Assembly (NCBI RefSeq): GCF_024206495.1
Contig: NZ_JAMBPQ010000003.1
Span: forward strand, 124,001 to 188,000
Direction: 5' to 3'
DNA length: 64,000 nucleotides
From: Paraburkholderia sp. CNPSo 3272
Lineage (GTDB): Bacteria > Pseudomonadota > Gammaproteobacteria > Burkholderiales > Burkholderiaceae
Shown: piece after piece, positions 8,325-16,970 of the stretch
Position numbering within the stretch: position 1 is the first letter of the stretch
How the letters are laid out: every line of letters begins with the position of its first letter
Position numbers and translations under genes: made by a program
Notes under the pieces: model-generated
Told to the model about the DNA's origin: nothing
Databases searched by the model: none
Seen by the model: the letters and a program-made list of their open reading frames with translations, nothing else

Positions 8325-9340
8325 GCTGCTATCTCCAGGCGGCGCGCCGCGCGCGGCACGCGCGGAATGCGCGCGCTCACGTAGTCGTTGATGACGTCGC
8401 ACGGCGTGTAGTTGCGCTCGAGTTCGTAAAGCTCGTCCCCGCTCAGTTGCGTGTCGAGCGCGGCGAGTGCGCTTTCGAACTGCGCGACGGTGTCCGCGCC
8501 CACGAGCATCGACGAGATGCCCGCGCGCCCCAGCACCCAGGCCTGCGCGATCTGCGCGGACGACACGCCGCGCGCCCCCGCGACTTCGGCCACCGAACGC
8601 GCGATATCGCGCGAGGCTTCGTCGTCGTACATCTGCACGGTGAAGAAGTCGGTCTGATTGCGCACCGACTTCGCATCGCCGGAAAGGAGGCCGCGCGCGA
8701 GCGGGCTGAACACCGATACGCCCACGCCCTGATCCTGGCAGAACGGAATCATCTCGCGCTCTTCCTCGCGATACGCGCAGTTCAGCTGCAGCTGCATATT
8801 GATCGGTCGTGCGAAGTTATAGCGCTCGCACGCCTGCAGAATCTTGGCGAACTGCCACGTGAACATCGTCGACACGCCGATATAGCGCGCCTTGCCCGCG
8901 CGCACGATGTCGTTGAGCGCGTCCATGGTTTCTTCCACCGGCGTATTCACGTCGAAGTAGTGCAGCATGTAAACATCGACGTAATCGGTTTGCAGCCGGC
9001 GCAGCGAGCCGTCGATGCCTTCCATGATGTGCTTGCGCGAGTGGCCCTGGTTGTTCGCGCCATTGCCGATCGGATAGCCGACCTTGGTCGTGAGCACGAG
9101 TTCGTCGCGCTTCGCAAGCCGCCGCACGATGCGCCCCACCACTTCCTCGCCCACGCCGGTCGAATAAAAGTCGGCGAGGTCGATGAAGTTCACGCCCGCT
9201 TCGAGCGCGCGGCGCACGATTGGCTCGCTCTGCTCTTCGTTGTAGATCCAGGGCTTCCATTCCGGCGTGCCCATGTTCATCGTGCCGAGGCACAGGCGCG
9301 ACACCTTCAGGCCGGAGCGGCCAAGTTGCACGTATTGCAT
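8321..9340 (-). CDS. Aldo/keto reductase
   Basis: A 339-residue NADPH-dependent oxidoreductase of the aldo/keto reductase superfamily (TIM barrel). The catalytic tetrad is visible: Asp and Tyr in IDLADFYSTG, Lys in LTTKVGYP and His in YMLHYFD. The first strand and turn (LGRSGLKVSRLCLGTMN) are diagnostic. The ATG start at 9340 is placed 7 bases after AGGTG; a GTG nine bases earlier is in frame but overlaps that Shine-Dalgarno. It is the middle gene of an operon with fae upstream (29-base gap) and an aldehyde dehydrogenase downstream (ATGA overlap). It would reduce an aldehyde or ketone, or work in reverse on an alcohol; the substrate is unknown. Confidence 0.88.
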   Translation of the reverse strand: MQYVQLGRSGLKVSRLCLGTMNMGTPEWKPWIYNEEQSEPIVRRALEAGVNFIDLADFYSTGVGEEVVGRIVRRLAKRDELVLTTKVGYPIGNGANNQGHSRKHIMEGIDGSLRRLQTDYVDVYMLHYFDVNTPVEETMDALNDIVRAGKARYIGVSTMFTWQFAKILQACERYNFARPINMQLQLNCAYREEEREMIPFCQDQGVGVSVFSPLARGLLSGDAKSVRNQTDFFTVQMYDDEASRDIARSVAEVAGARGVSSAQIAQAWVLGRAGISSMLVGADTVAQFESALAALDTQLSGDELYELERNYTPCDVINDYVSARIPRVPRAARRLEIAA

Positions 9341-9369
9341 CGTAGTCACCTGTAACGATTGGGCGCGGC

Positions 9370-9891
9370 TCAGGCCGCCTTGGCCTTCGGCGTATAGAAC
9401 GGATTGCTGATCTGATCCTTGATCTTCGCGATGTCGTCGAGCAACGGCAGCCCGTTGATCGCGGCGCGAATGGCCGTTTTACAGGCCATGTAATTGTTCT
9501 CGTACACGGCGTCGAGGTCGTCGCACGACCAGTTCACCCAGTTCGCCGTGACGATGCACCATTCGTTCTCCGCTTGCGGCGGCAGCGTGCCGTCGAGCAT
9601 CGCTTCCGTCACCGCCTTCGCGATGGCCGCCTGCGAGGCGCCCCACGTGGCGTTGCCGTGCAGGTCGCCGCGAATGTCGGCCTTGTTCACGTAGAGCGTG
9701 GCGGGCTTGACCGGCACGTTGGGCTGCGCCACCACCATGAACGGCACGTGCCCTTGCGAAGGCGAGGACAGGCTGTTCGTAAACGCCTGCCCCACCGGGC
9801 CGTTGCGCGGGCCGATCATGACGTTGATGTGGGCAGCGTTTACGCCTGGTCCAGCGAAACCTTCGCCGATATAGACTTGCAGGTCTTTCAT
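9370..9891 (-). CDS. fae: Formaldehyde-activating enzyme family protein
   Basis: A 173-residue Fae-family protein. Fae condenses formaldehyde with tetrahydromethanopterin to methylene-H4MPT in the cytosol. The N-terminal signature GEGFAGPGVNAAHIN with His21 at the catalytic position, followed by MIGPRNGPVGQAF, and the C-terminal NPFYTP are characteristic of the family. The start at MKDLQVY has AGGAGACGGAG upstream. It leads an operon with an aldo/keto reductase and an aldehyde dehydrogenase. None of the other H4MPT genes (mch, mtdB, fhc) is in this window, so it may serve a pathway encoded elsewhere or be a diverged paralogue acting on another aldehyde; several bacteria carry such fae-like genes. 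Confidence 0.85.
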   Translation of the reverse strand: MKDLQVYIGEGFAGPGVNAAHINVMIGPRNGPVGQAFTNSLSSPSQGHVPFMVVAQPNVPVKPATLYVNKADIRGDLHGNATWGASQAAIAKAVTEAMLDGTLPPQAENEWCIVTANWVNWSCDDLDAVYENNYMACKTAIRAAINGLPLLDDIAKIKDQISNPFYTPKAKAA

Positions 9892-9988
9892 GTTTGACTC
9901 CGTCTCCTGTGTACATGAGTTCGAATTTGGCCAGACGCATTCCAGCACACGCCGCAACCACCCAAAAGCTATGAAATCTCATGGGGGC

Positions 9989-10021
9989 ATGACGCGCAGT
10001 CATCGCTCTCGCGTGCGTCAT
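9989..10021. promoter_or_regulatory. Inverted repeat between divergent fae and betaine-ABC operons
   Basis: ATGACGC (9989-9995) and GCGTCAT (10015-10021) are perfect 7-bp arms separated by 19 bases. They lie centrally in the 285-base spacer between the fae operon (minus) and the ABC transporter operon (plus), where a shared or one-sided operator is expected. No protein is assigned. Confidence 0.35.
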
Positions 10022-10176
10022 TCGCGTGATGAAAGTGGCATGAGATCAGGTAATGCATCGATGACTATTCGTTGCTTCGCAACCCGAAATGCCACGGCTA
10101 GACTCTGGTCGGACTGATTCGAAAAGCGACGGCCCCACGCTGGCCCGCGCATACAATTCCAATCACTGGAGACGAC

Positions 10177-11214
10177 ATGAGACGTATCACGCTGGCAGGC
10201 GTGCGTATTGCCGCCGCCCTCGCGCTGACCTGCGCGGCCACGAGCAGCTTTGCAGCCCCCGGCTGGTGCCAGGCGGGCAAAACGGTGAAGCTCGCACAAA
10301 TCACCTGGGAAAGCGGCGCGCTGATGACCGAAATGGTGCGCACGGTGCTAGAGAAGGGTTACGGCTGCAAGACCGAAGTCGTGCCCGGCGCCACGGCCGC
10401 CACCGAAACGGCGCTCACGAAAAACGACCTGCAGGTGTGGGCCGAGCACTGGACGGGCCGCAGCCCCATCGTCGCGCGCGGCTTGAAAGACGGCAGCGTG
10501 AAGCTCGTGGGCGAACTGATTCCCGGCGGCGACAAGGAAGGCTGGTACGTCCCCGACTATGTAATAAACGGCGACGCGAAGCGCGGCATCAAACCCATGG
10601 CGCCGCAACTTCGCTCCGTCGCGCAACTGCCGCAGTACAAATCCCTCTTCACGGACGACGAAGAACCGGGTAAAGGCCGCTTCTACAACTGCCCCGCCGG
10701 CTGGGATTGCGAGCGTTTCAACAACCGCCTGCTCACGGCCTACAAGCTCGGCGACGACTACACGAACTTCCGCCCCGGCACCGGCGGCGCGCTCGACGCG
10801 GCGATCGCCTCGGCCTACGAGCGCGGCAAGCCCATTCTGTTCTACTACTGGCAGCCCGCCGGCCTGATGGCGAAGTACCACTTCGTGCAGCTCGAGGGCG
10901 CGCCGTACTCCGACGCCTGCTGGGACACCGTCGCCGATCCGAAGGGCGCGCCGTGCGCCTCCGCGTTCAAGGTCTCGCATCTGAAGGTCGCGGTCGCCAC
11001 GCCGTTCTATGACGCCGAGCCCGACGCCGTCGCGTTCTTCGGCAAGGTGAGCTTGCCGCTCACGCTCGACGAACAACTGGTCCAGCAGATGCACGACAAG
11101 AAGCTCGACGCCTCCACGGTCGCGCACACGTTCTTCGAGCAGCATCCGGAAATCTGGAAGCGATGGGTCACGCCGGAAGTCGCGGCGCGCGTACAGGCCG
11201 GCCTGCACACATAA
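10177..11214 (+). CDS. ABC transporter substrate-binding protein, glycine betaine/choline type
   Basis: A 345-residue periplasmic binding protein of the ProX/OpuAC/ChoX type. Residues 1-27 are a signal peptide ending SSFAAP. The mature protein begins with KLAQITWESGALMTEMV, matching the family's first domain, and contains the aromatic residues (VWAEHWTGR, LFYYWQPAG) that in relatives form the cage for a quaternary ammonium group. It starts an operon with a permease and an ATPase gene. GGAG lies 6 bases before the ATG. Uptake of betaine, choline or a related osmolyte is known for the family; the exact ligand is inferred. Confidence 0.88.
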   Translation: MRRITLAGVRIAAALALTCAATSSFAAPGWCQAGKTVKLAQITWESGALMTEMVRTVLEKGYGCKTEVVPGATAATETALTKNDLQVWAEHWTGRSPIVARGLKDGSVKLVGELIPGGDKEGWYVPDYVINGDAKRGIKPMAPQLRSVAQLPQYKSLFTDDEEPGKGRFYNCPAGWDCERFNNRLLTAYKLGDDYTNFRPGTGGALDAAIASAYERGKPILFYYWQPAGLMAKYHFVQLEGAPYSDACWDTVADPKGAPCASAFKVSHLKVAVATPFYDAEPDAVAFFGKVSLPLTLDEQLVQQMHDKKLDASTVAHTFFEQHPEIWKRWVTPEVAARVQAGLHT

Positions 11215-11274
11215 GCAACGGCACTGTCCGCACGACGGTACGCATCACATGACACACGCAGAATGAGGCTCACC

Positions 11275-12240
11275 ATGGGATCTCCCTTTCTTCACCTCTC
11301 GATCGCCGACTGGGTCAACGATCAGGTCGCCGCGTTCGTGCAGCGCTACGGCGACGCGTTCCACAACTTCAGCGTGCTCATGCTGCGCGACCTGCTCGTG
11401 CCGCTCGAAAGCCTGCTGCGGGCCACGCCGCCCGTCGTCGTGCTCGCCGCCGTGGGCCTGCTCGGCTGGCATGCCTCGCGGCGCATCCGCGTGGCGCTGC
11501 TGTTCGTCGTGCTGCTCTGGCTGATCGGCTGCTTCGGGCTGTGGGACAAGCTCATGCAGACCTTCGCGCTGATGGTCGTCGCCACGCTCATTTCGGTCGT
11601 GCTCGGCGTGCCGCTCGGCATTCTCGCGGCTTCGAGCAGCGGGCTGCGCCGCGTGCTGCTGCCGGTGCTCGACATCATGCAGACGCTGCCGAGCTTCGTG
11701 TACCTGATTCCGGTGCTCATGCTGTTCGGCCTCGGCAAGGTGCCCGCCATTCTCGCCACGGTCGTCTATGCGCTGCCGCCGCTCATTCGTCTGACCGACC
11801 TCGGCATCCGCCACGTGGATGCGGAAATCGTCGAAGCCGCGCGCGCGTTCGGCACCACGCGCATGCAACTGCTGTTTGGCGTGCAGTTGCCGCTCGCGCG
11901 GCCGAGCATCATGGCCGGTATCAACCAGACCACGATGATGGCGCTTTCGATGGTCGTGATCGCCTCGATGATCGGCTCGCGCGGTCTTGGCGAAGACGTG
12001 CTCGCAGGCATTCAGACGCTCGACGTGGGCAAGGGCACGCAAGCGGGCGTCGCCATCGTGATTCTCGCGATCGTGATCGACCGCATCAGCCAGGGCTACG
12101 GCCAGGGGCGGCGCACACGCGGCCTCGCGCGCAAATCGAAGCAGCCCTCGCGCATTCCGTTTCGCCGTGTTCGCGAACAGGAAAGCACAAGCGCCGACGC
12201 GGCCGGCAGCAGCGACCTGACGAGCCAACCGGCCAAGTAA
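11275..12240 (+). CDS. ABC transporter permease, glycine betaine/choline type
   Basis: A 321-residue inner-membrane permease of the ProW/ChoW type. Several hydrophobic segments surround the BPD_transp_1 domain; the cytoplasmic coupling loop appears as the EAA motif region IVEAARAFGTTRMQLLFGVQLP followed by ARPSIMAGINQTTMMALSMVV, the latter highly typical of this subfamily. The C terminus has about 40 basic, Ser-rich residues beyond the last helix. The start at MGSPFL has TGAGG six bases upstream; an in-frame ATG 12 bases earlier lacks a good site. It is 60 bases after the binding-protein gene and 89 bases before the ATPase. Confidence 0.9.
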   Translation: MGSPFLHLSIADWVNDQVAAFVQRYGDAFHNFSVLMLRDLLVPLESLLRATPPVVVLAAVGLLGWHASRRIRVALLFVVLLWLIGCFGLWDKLMQTFALMVVATLISVVLGVPLGILAASSSGLRRVLLPVLDIMQTLPSFVYLIPVLMLFGLGKVPAILATVVYALPPLIRLTDLGIRHVDAEIVEAARAFGTTRMQLLFGVQLPLARPSIMAGINQTTMMALSMVVIASMIGSRGLGEDVLAGIQTLDVGKGTQAGVAIVILAIVIDRISQGYGQGRRTRGLARKSKQPSRIPFRRVREQESTSADAAGSSDLTSQPAK

Positions 12241-12329
12241 CGAACGGGAACGCAAAAGCGCCGGCACAATGGTGGAGACCCGGCCGGCGCATCCAGCATA
12301 CGCAATGAGCATGGAATGAGGTAACGATC

Positions 12330-13152
12330 ATGAGCGGCATCGAAGTCAAGAACGTCTACAAGATCTTCGGCACGCGGAAGCAGCCAACGCGCGCTCGAAC
12401 TGCTGCGCGGCGGCGCCGGCAAGGCCGAGGTGCTCGAGAAGACGCGCTGCAACGTAGGCCTGAACGACGTGAGCCTGTCGATCGGCTCGGGCCAGATCTT
12501 CGTGATCATGGGCCTGTCGGGATCGGGCAAGTCCACGCTGGTGCGCCACTTCAACCGGCTCATCGAGCCGACCGTAGGCGAGATCCTCATCGACGGCAAG
12601 GACGTGCTCAAGCTCTCCGACAACGGGCTGCGCGATCTGCGCCGCTACGGCGTGAGCATGGTGTTCCAGAGCTTCGGACTCCTGCCTCACCAGACGGTGC
12701 TCAACAATGCTGCCTATGCGCTGGCCACGCGCGGCGAAAAGAAAGCGGCGGCGCACGCGAGCGCGCGCGAATGGCTCGGCAAAGTGGGCCTCGCGGGTTA
12801 TGCGGACCACTATCCCGACGAGCTTTCGGGCGGCATGCGCCAGCGCGTGGGCCTCGCCCGCGCGCTGGCCGCGAACACCGACGTGCTGCTGATGGACGAA
12901 GCGTTCTCCGCGCTCGACCCGCTCATCCGCACCGAGATGCAGGACCAGCTGCTCGAACTCCAGGCCACGCTCAAGAAGACCATCGTGTTCATCACGCACG
13001 ACCTCGACGAGGCGCTGCGCATCGGCAATCAGATCGCGATCCTGCGCGACGGCCGGCTCATCCAGTGCGGCACGCCCGACGACATCCTGCACCGCCCCGC
13101 CGACGACTACGTGCGGCGCTTCGTCGAGCGCCGCGCCGGGACGACGCACTAA
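12330..13152 (+). pseudogene. ABC transporter ATPase, glycine betaine/choline type, frameshifted near the N terminus
   Basis: The first 18 codons ([14 protein letters not shown] and on) match a ProV/ChoV ATPase start and follow an AGGTAA site, but the frame is lost near 12384. From 12391 the homologous sequence continues in the +1 frame ([17 protein letters not shown]) through Walker [11 protein letters not shown] loop, signature LSGGMRQ, Walker [14 protein letters not shown] and the H-loop HD to the stop at 13152. Removing one C at 12384/12385 gives an intact protein of about 273 residues without the long C-terminal CBS extension. A GTG at 12430 could start a 240-residue version lacking the first beta strand. 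Either a sequencing/assembly error or a real recent mutation would explain this; the rest of the gene is well preserved. Confidence 0.8.
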
Positions 13153-13162
13153 GCCGCCGTAC

Positions 13163-14335
13163 ATGCGGGCGCTCTTCGGCCTGCTGGGCGGCTATACGAT
13201 CCTCGTTTGCGGGAACAGCCTCCTCACGACGCTGATCTCGCTGCGCATGCTGCAAGGCGAGCGCACCGCGCTCGACGTCGGCCTCGTGCAATCGTGCTAT
13301 TACGTCGGCTTTATCGTCGGCGCGCTGGGACTCGGCCCGATCGTCGGGCGCATCGGGCCGCAGCGCGCCTTCATCGGCTTTGGCGCGCTCGCCGCGCTCG
13401 CGGCGCTCGGCTATCTCTCCTTCGATTCCCCTGACATTTGGGCCGTGCTGCGGCTCATCACCGGTTTCAGCATGGTCGGCGTGTTCACCTCGATAGAAAG
13501 CGGCGTAAACAGCGCCGTGCCGAACGAACGGCGCGGGCGCGCGTTCGCGTTTTATCTCGTGCTCACGTATCTCGGCGTGAGCGCCGGCCAATTCCTGCTC
13601 GGTGTGGGCGCGCCCGGCGGCATCTTCGAGCATGCGCTCGTGAACGGCTTGTTCGTGACCGCGCTCATCCCGGTGGCGTTGATCGGCGAGTGGCAGTCGG
13701 CCGGAGCCGCGCCGCCCGCGCCTGCGGCCACGGCGCCGGCTTCCGCGCTCGCCACGCCGAAGCGCCCCACGCTGCTGCTCGACGGCCTGCGCGAACTGCA
13801 CCGCGTCGCGCCGCGCAGCGTGCCGGCATGCATCGGCGCGGGGCTGCTCTCCAGCGCGTTCTATGCGCTCACGCCGGTGTATCTCGCGCGCATCGGTTAT
13901 CCGGCTAGCGGGATTTCGCGCGCCATGGGCGTCGTGCTGATCGGCGCGCTGCTTTCGCAATGGCCCGTGGGGCGGCTCTCCGACCGCCTCGGACGGCGCA
14001 CTACGCTCGGCCTGATCTCGCTCGTCTCCGCGTGCGCGGCCGCGGCGCTTGCGATCCTGCGCGCACCGGTTCTCGTCGATGCGATCCTTTTTCTCTATGT
14101 CGCGCTCACCTTCACGCTCTACGGCGTGATCGTCTCCGACGTGAACGACCGAGTCGATCAGGCGCGGCGCGTGCAGACCAGCGCGACGCTGCTGCTCGTC
14201 TTCTCGCTCGGCGGCGCGGCCGGACCCACCGTCGCTTCGCTGTTCATGCGTCTTCTGGGGGCGGGCGGGCTCTATGTGTTCGCGCTCGTCGTCACGCTCG
14301 CACTCGCCGCGCTCTCACGCTCGCGGGCTGTCTGA
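13163..14335 (+). CDS. MFS transporter, YcaD-like
   Basis: A 390-residue major facilitator with about 12 hydrophobic segments. The N-terminal half (GNSLLTTLISLRMLQGE, then YYVGFIVGALGLGPIVGRIG) resembles the YcaD group. A second motif A-like loop GRLSDRLGRRTTLGL begins the C-terminal half. It starts only 10 bases after the stop of the betaine-type ATPase gene, so it could be co-transcribed with that transporter, but no Shine-Dalgarno is evident and no functional link is known. The substrate is unknown. Confidence 0.85.
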   Translation: MRALFGLLGGYTILVCGNSLLTTLISLRMLQGERTALDVGLVQSCYYVGFIVGALGLGPIVGRIGPQRAFIGFGALAALAALGYLSFDSPDIWAVLRLITGFSMVGVFTSIESGVNSAVPNERRGRAFAFYLVLTYLGVSAGQFLLGVGAPGGIFEHALVNGLFVTALIPVALIGEWQSAGAAPPAPAATAPASALATPKRPTLLLDGLRELHRVAPRSVPACIGAGLLSSAFYALTPVYLARIGYPASGISRAMGVVLIGALLSQWPVGRLSDRLGRRTTLGLISLVSACAAAALAILRAPVLVDAILFLYVALTFTLYGVIVSDVNDRVDQARRVQTSATLLLVFSLGGAAGPTVASLFMRLLGAGGLYVFALVVTLALAALSRSRAV

Positions 14336-14413
14336 ATGGCGGTGCGGGCCGGTATACTGCGTCGTTTGCAGGAGGCGTCGTTTTGACATGGCGCCCGGAG
14401 CGAGGAGACGACC

Positions 14414-15304
14414 TTGAAGCGAAAGATGCCGGCGCTGAACGCCCTGAAGGCGTTCGAGGCGGCAGGCACGAGCGGCAGCTTCACCCGCGCCGCCGAGCAG
14501 CTGAACGTGACGCAGAGCGGGGTGAGCCGCCAGGTGCGCCAGCTCGAAGAACAGCTCGGCGAGGCGCTGCTCGAGCGCCATCACCACCGGCTCGAACTGA
14601 CCGACGCCGGGCGTGCGCTGCTGCGCACGCTCCAGCAGTCGTTCGACCGCATCGAAGTGACGGTGCGCACGATCCAGCAGAAGAGCGACCTCAACCGCCT
14701 GCGCGTGAACGCGCCGCCCACCTTCGCGAGCCGCTGGCTCGTGCCGCGCCTCACGCGCCTGCAGGCGCGCCATCCCGAACTCGAACTGAGCCTCACCACG
14801 CATCTGCAGGACAGTCTCGCCGATTCGACGGCGCTAGACTGCGCGATCCGCTTTGGCGACGGCGAATGGGAAGGCCTCGACAGCTCGCTGCTGATGCACG
14901 AATCGCACATCGCAGTGTGCGCGCCCGCGCTGCTCGCGCAAGGGCCCATCGATCTCACGCGGCACACTTTGCTGCACGTGCTCGCGGGCGACAACCAGCG
15001 CTATCTCACCTGGCGGCACTGGCTCGACGCGGCGCGCATCGAAGACGTGGACACCTCGGGCGGCTACGAATTCGACTTGCTCGATCATGCGATCCGCGCG
15101 GCCATCGAAGGGCTCGGCGTGACGATGGCCGACCGCCACATGATCGAGCACGAGTTGGCCCAGGGCCTGCTCGCGCCCGTGCGTGACATCCACGTGGACG
15201 GCCGCCAGTCATACTGGTTCGTGGTGCGGCCCGAACAGAAGGCTTCGAAGCCGCTCCGGCTTTTCCGGCAATGGCTTCAGGACGAAGTTGCGGCCATGCG
15301 CTGA
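14414..15304 (+). CDS. LysR-family transcriptional regulator (GcvA-like)
   Basis: A 296-residue LysR regulator with N-terminal winged helix (PALNALKAFEAAGTSGSFTRAAEQLNVTQSGVSRQ in residues about 5-40, cited here only by its ends PALNALKAF and TQSGVSRQ) and a C-terminal effector-binding domain. The start is a TTG: GAGGAG lies 6 bases upstream, whereas the first ATG, 12 bases later, is too far from it. Its stop lies 28 bases inside the 3' end of the convergent GMC oxidoreductase gene. By position it is the best local candidate regulator of the 15.3-21.1 kb catabolic block, though it is not divergent from it. Confidence 0.88.
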   Translation: MKRKMPALNALKAFEAAGTSGSFTRAAEQLNVTQSGVSRQVRQLEEQLGEALLERHHHRLELTDAGRALLRTLQQSFDRIEVTVRTIQQKSDLNRLRVNAPPTFASRWLVPRLTRLQARHPELELSLTTHLQDSLADSTALDCAIRFGDGEWEGLDSSLLMHESHIAVCAPALLAQGPIDLTRHTLLHVLAGDNQRYLTWRHWLDAARIEDVDTSGGYEFDLLDHAIRAAIEGLGVTMADRHMIEHELAQGLLAPVRDIHVDGRQSYWFVVRPEQKASKPLRLFRQWLQDEVAAMR

Positions 15305-16953
15305 CGGCTCTGCTCGATGGCCTTTGCGGCGATGGCGTGATCGGCGTCTTCCAGAATCATGTCCGCGCCCTTTTCTGCGACCATCATCGTCGGCGCATTG
15401 GTATTGCCCGATGTGATATTCGGGAAGATCGACGCATCCACCACGCGCAGGCCTTCGATGCCATGCACGCGCAGGCGCGCATCCACCACTGAGGTGCGCG
15501 CGTCCGGCCCCATCGCGCAAGTACCGCACAGGTGATAGATCGAACCGCTTTGCTCGCGGAAGAACTTGAGCATGCTCGCGTCGTCGGTCACTTCGCCGGC
15601 GGGCGTCACCTCGGCTTCGGTGATGCCCTGCAATGCGCGCGCCGTCATCAGCTTGCGCACGAGGCGGCTGCCCGCAATCGCCTCGTCGCGGTCTTTCTGG
15701 GTCGAGAGATAGTTGCCGCGAATTTTTGGCGCGTCTTCGACGTTCGCCGAAGCGATCTCCACCGAGCCGCGGCTCGTGGGCCGGCAAGGATTGAAGCAGA
15801 CGAGAAAGCCCGAGTACGGCTCCGGCGTGAGCTGCGCCCGATCCGACTTCGGAATCCGATACGAAAGCGGATTGAAGTACACCTGCATGTTCGGGTGCGC
15901 CTCGTCCTGGCTCGTGCGGAAGAAACCGCCCGACTGGTTTACGCTCATCGAGAACGGGCCCTTGCGCTGAAGTACGTATTGCAGTCCGAACTTCAGCTTG
16001 CCCATCCAGCTACTGAATGAATCGTTGAGCGTCTTCACGCGCGAGCGATAGTAGAAGCTCACGCACAGATGGTCCTGCAGGTTCTGGCCCACCGCAGGCA
16101 GTTCATGCACCACGTCGATGCCGTGCTTCGCGAGGAGTTCGCGCGGGCCCACGCCCGATAGCTGCAAGAGCTTGGGCGAATCGACCGCGCCGGCCGCGAC
16201 GATGACCTCGCGGTTCGCCTGAAACGTGCGCTTTACGCCTTGCTGCACGATCTCAACGCCGATGGCGCGTTTTTGAGCCTCGTCGAACAGCACACGCGTG
16301 GCGCGCGCATGATGCTCGATCTTCAGGTTCGAGCGCTGCCCCGCGCGATGCAGGTAGGCCACGCTGCTCGAATCGCGCTTGCCGTCGCGCGTATTCACAT
16401 CGTAGATGCCCACGCCTTCGAGCCGCGCGCCGTTGAAGTCGTCGTTGCGCTCGTAGCCGAGCTGCGTGCAGCCTTCGACGAAGGTGCGGCAAACCGGATG
16501 CGCGCCCTCCTTCATCGGCGTGATGCGCACCGGGCCGTTCGCGCCGTGCCAGGGCGTGTCGCCGAGCGGATGCGATTCGAGCTTGCGGAAGTACGGCAGC
16601 ACTTCCTGGTACGACCAGCCCGCATTGCCCGCCGCGGCCCAGTCGTCGTAGTCGCGCGCGGCGCCGCGCACGTAGATCATGGCGTTGATCGCGCCCGAGC
16701 CGCCCTGCACCTTCCCGCGCGGCGCGTAGATCTGCCGGCCGGCAAGCTCAGGCTCCGGCTCGCTGTAGTACATCCAGTTGTACTGCTTGTTGTAGTACAG
16801 CTTGGCGAACCCTATCGGGATCTTGAACCAGAGCGAATCGTCGGGTCCGCCCGCTTCGAGCAGCAGCACCGAATGACGTCCGGAAGCGGAGAGCCGTTCC
16901 GCGAGAATGCAGCCCGCCGAACCGGCGCCGGCGATGATGTAGTCGTAGTTCAT
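15277..16953 (-). CDS. GMC-family FAD-dependent oxidoreductase, choline-dehydrogenase-like
   Basis: A 558-residue flavoprotein of the glucose-methanol-choline family. The FAD-binding AGAGSAG is at residues 8-14, GMC signature 1 is around [20 protein letters not shown], and GMC signature 2 is around [16 protein letters not shown]. The catalytic pair is His474 ([10 protein letters not shown]) and Asn517 (SGNTNAP), where choline dehydrogenases have His/His or His/Asn. It oxidises an alcohol to an aldehyde or lactone, usually passing electrons to a quinone or carrier. It is the last gene of a minus-strand run with a dehydratase and an MFS carrier, 17 bases after the dehydratase, suggesting polyol or sugar-derivative oxidation. 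The 3' end overlaps the convergent LysR gene. Confidence 0.9.
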   Translation of the reverse strand: MNYDYIIAGAGSAGCILAERLSASGRHSVLLLEAGGPDDSLWFKIPIGFAKLYYNKQYNWMYYSEPEPELAGRQIYAPRGKVQGGSGAINAMIYVRGAARDYDDWAAAGNAGWSYQEVLPYFRKLESHPLGDTPWHGANGPVRITPMKEGAHPVCRTFVEGCTQLGYERNDDFNGARLEGVGIYDVNTRDGKRDSSSVAYLHRAGQRSNLKIEHHARATRVLFDEAQKRAIGVEIVQQGVKRTFQANREVIVAAGAVDSPKLLQLSGVGPRELLAKHGIDVVHELPAVGQNLQDHLCVSFYYRSRVKTLNDSFSSWMGKLKFGLQYVLQRKGPFSMSVNQSGGFFRTSQDEAHPNMQVYFNPLSYRIPKSDRAQLTPEPYSGFLVCFNPCRPTSRGSVEIASANVEDAPKIRGNYLSTQKDRDEAIAGSRLVRKLMTARALQGITEAEVTPAGEVTDDASMLKFFREQSGSIYHLCGTCAMGPDARTSVVDARLRVHGIEGLRVVDASIFPNITSGNTNAPTMMVAEKGADMILEDADHAIAAKAIEQSRQRMAATSS

Positions 16954-16970
16954 CTGCGTGCTCCGTCAGG

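Noticed and set aside
6337..9891. Interpreting the GFA gene and the fae operon as one formaldehyde detoxification unit
   Set aside because: They are convergent and separated by a bidirectional terminator, GFA proteins often have no link to formaldehyde, and no formaldehyde dehydrogenase is present. The idea is kept only as a question in the findings.
11245..12312. 355-codon minus-strand open frame opposite the betaine-type permease
   Set aside because: Same shadow effect; extremely rich in His, Arg, Glu and Ala, with no domain, against a well-supported permease gene.
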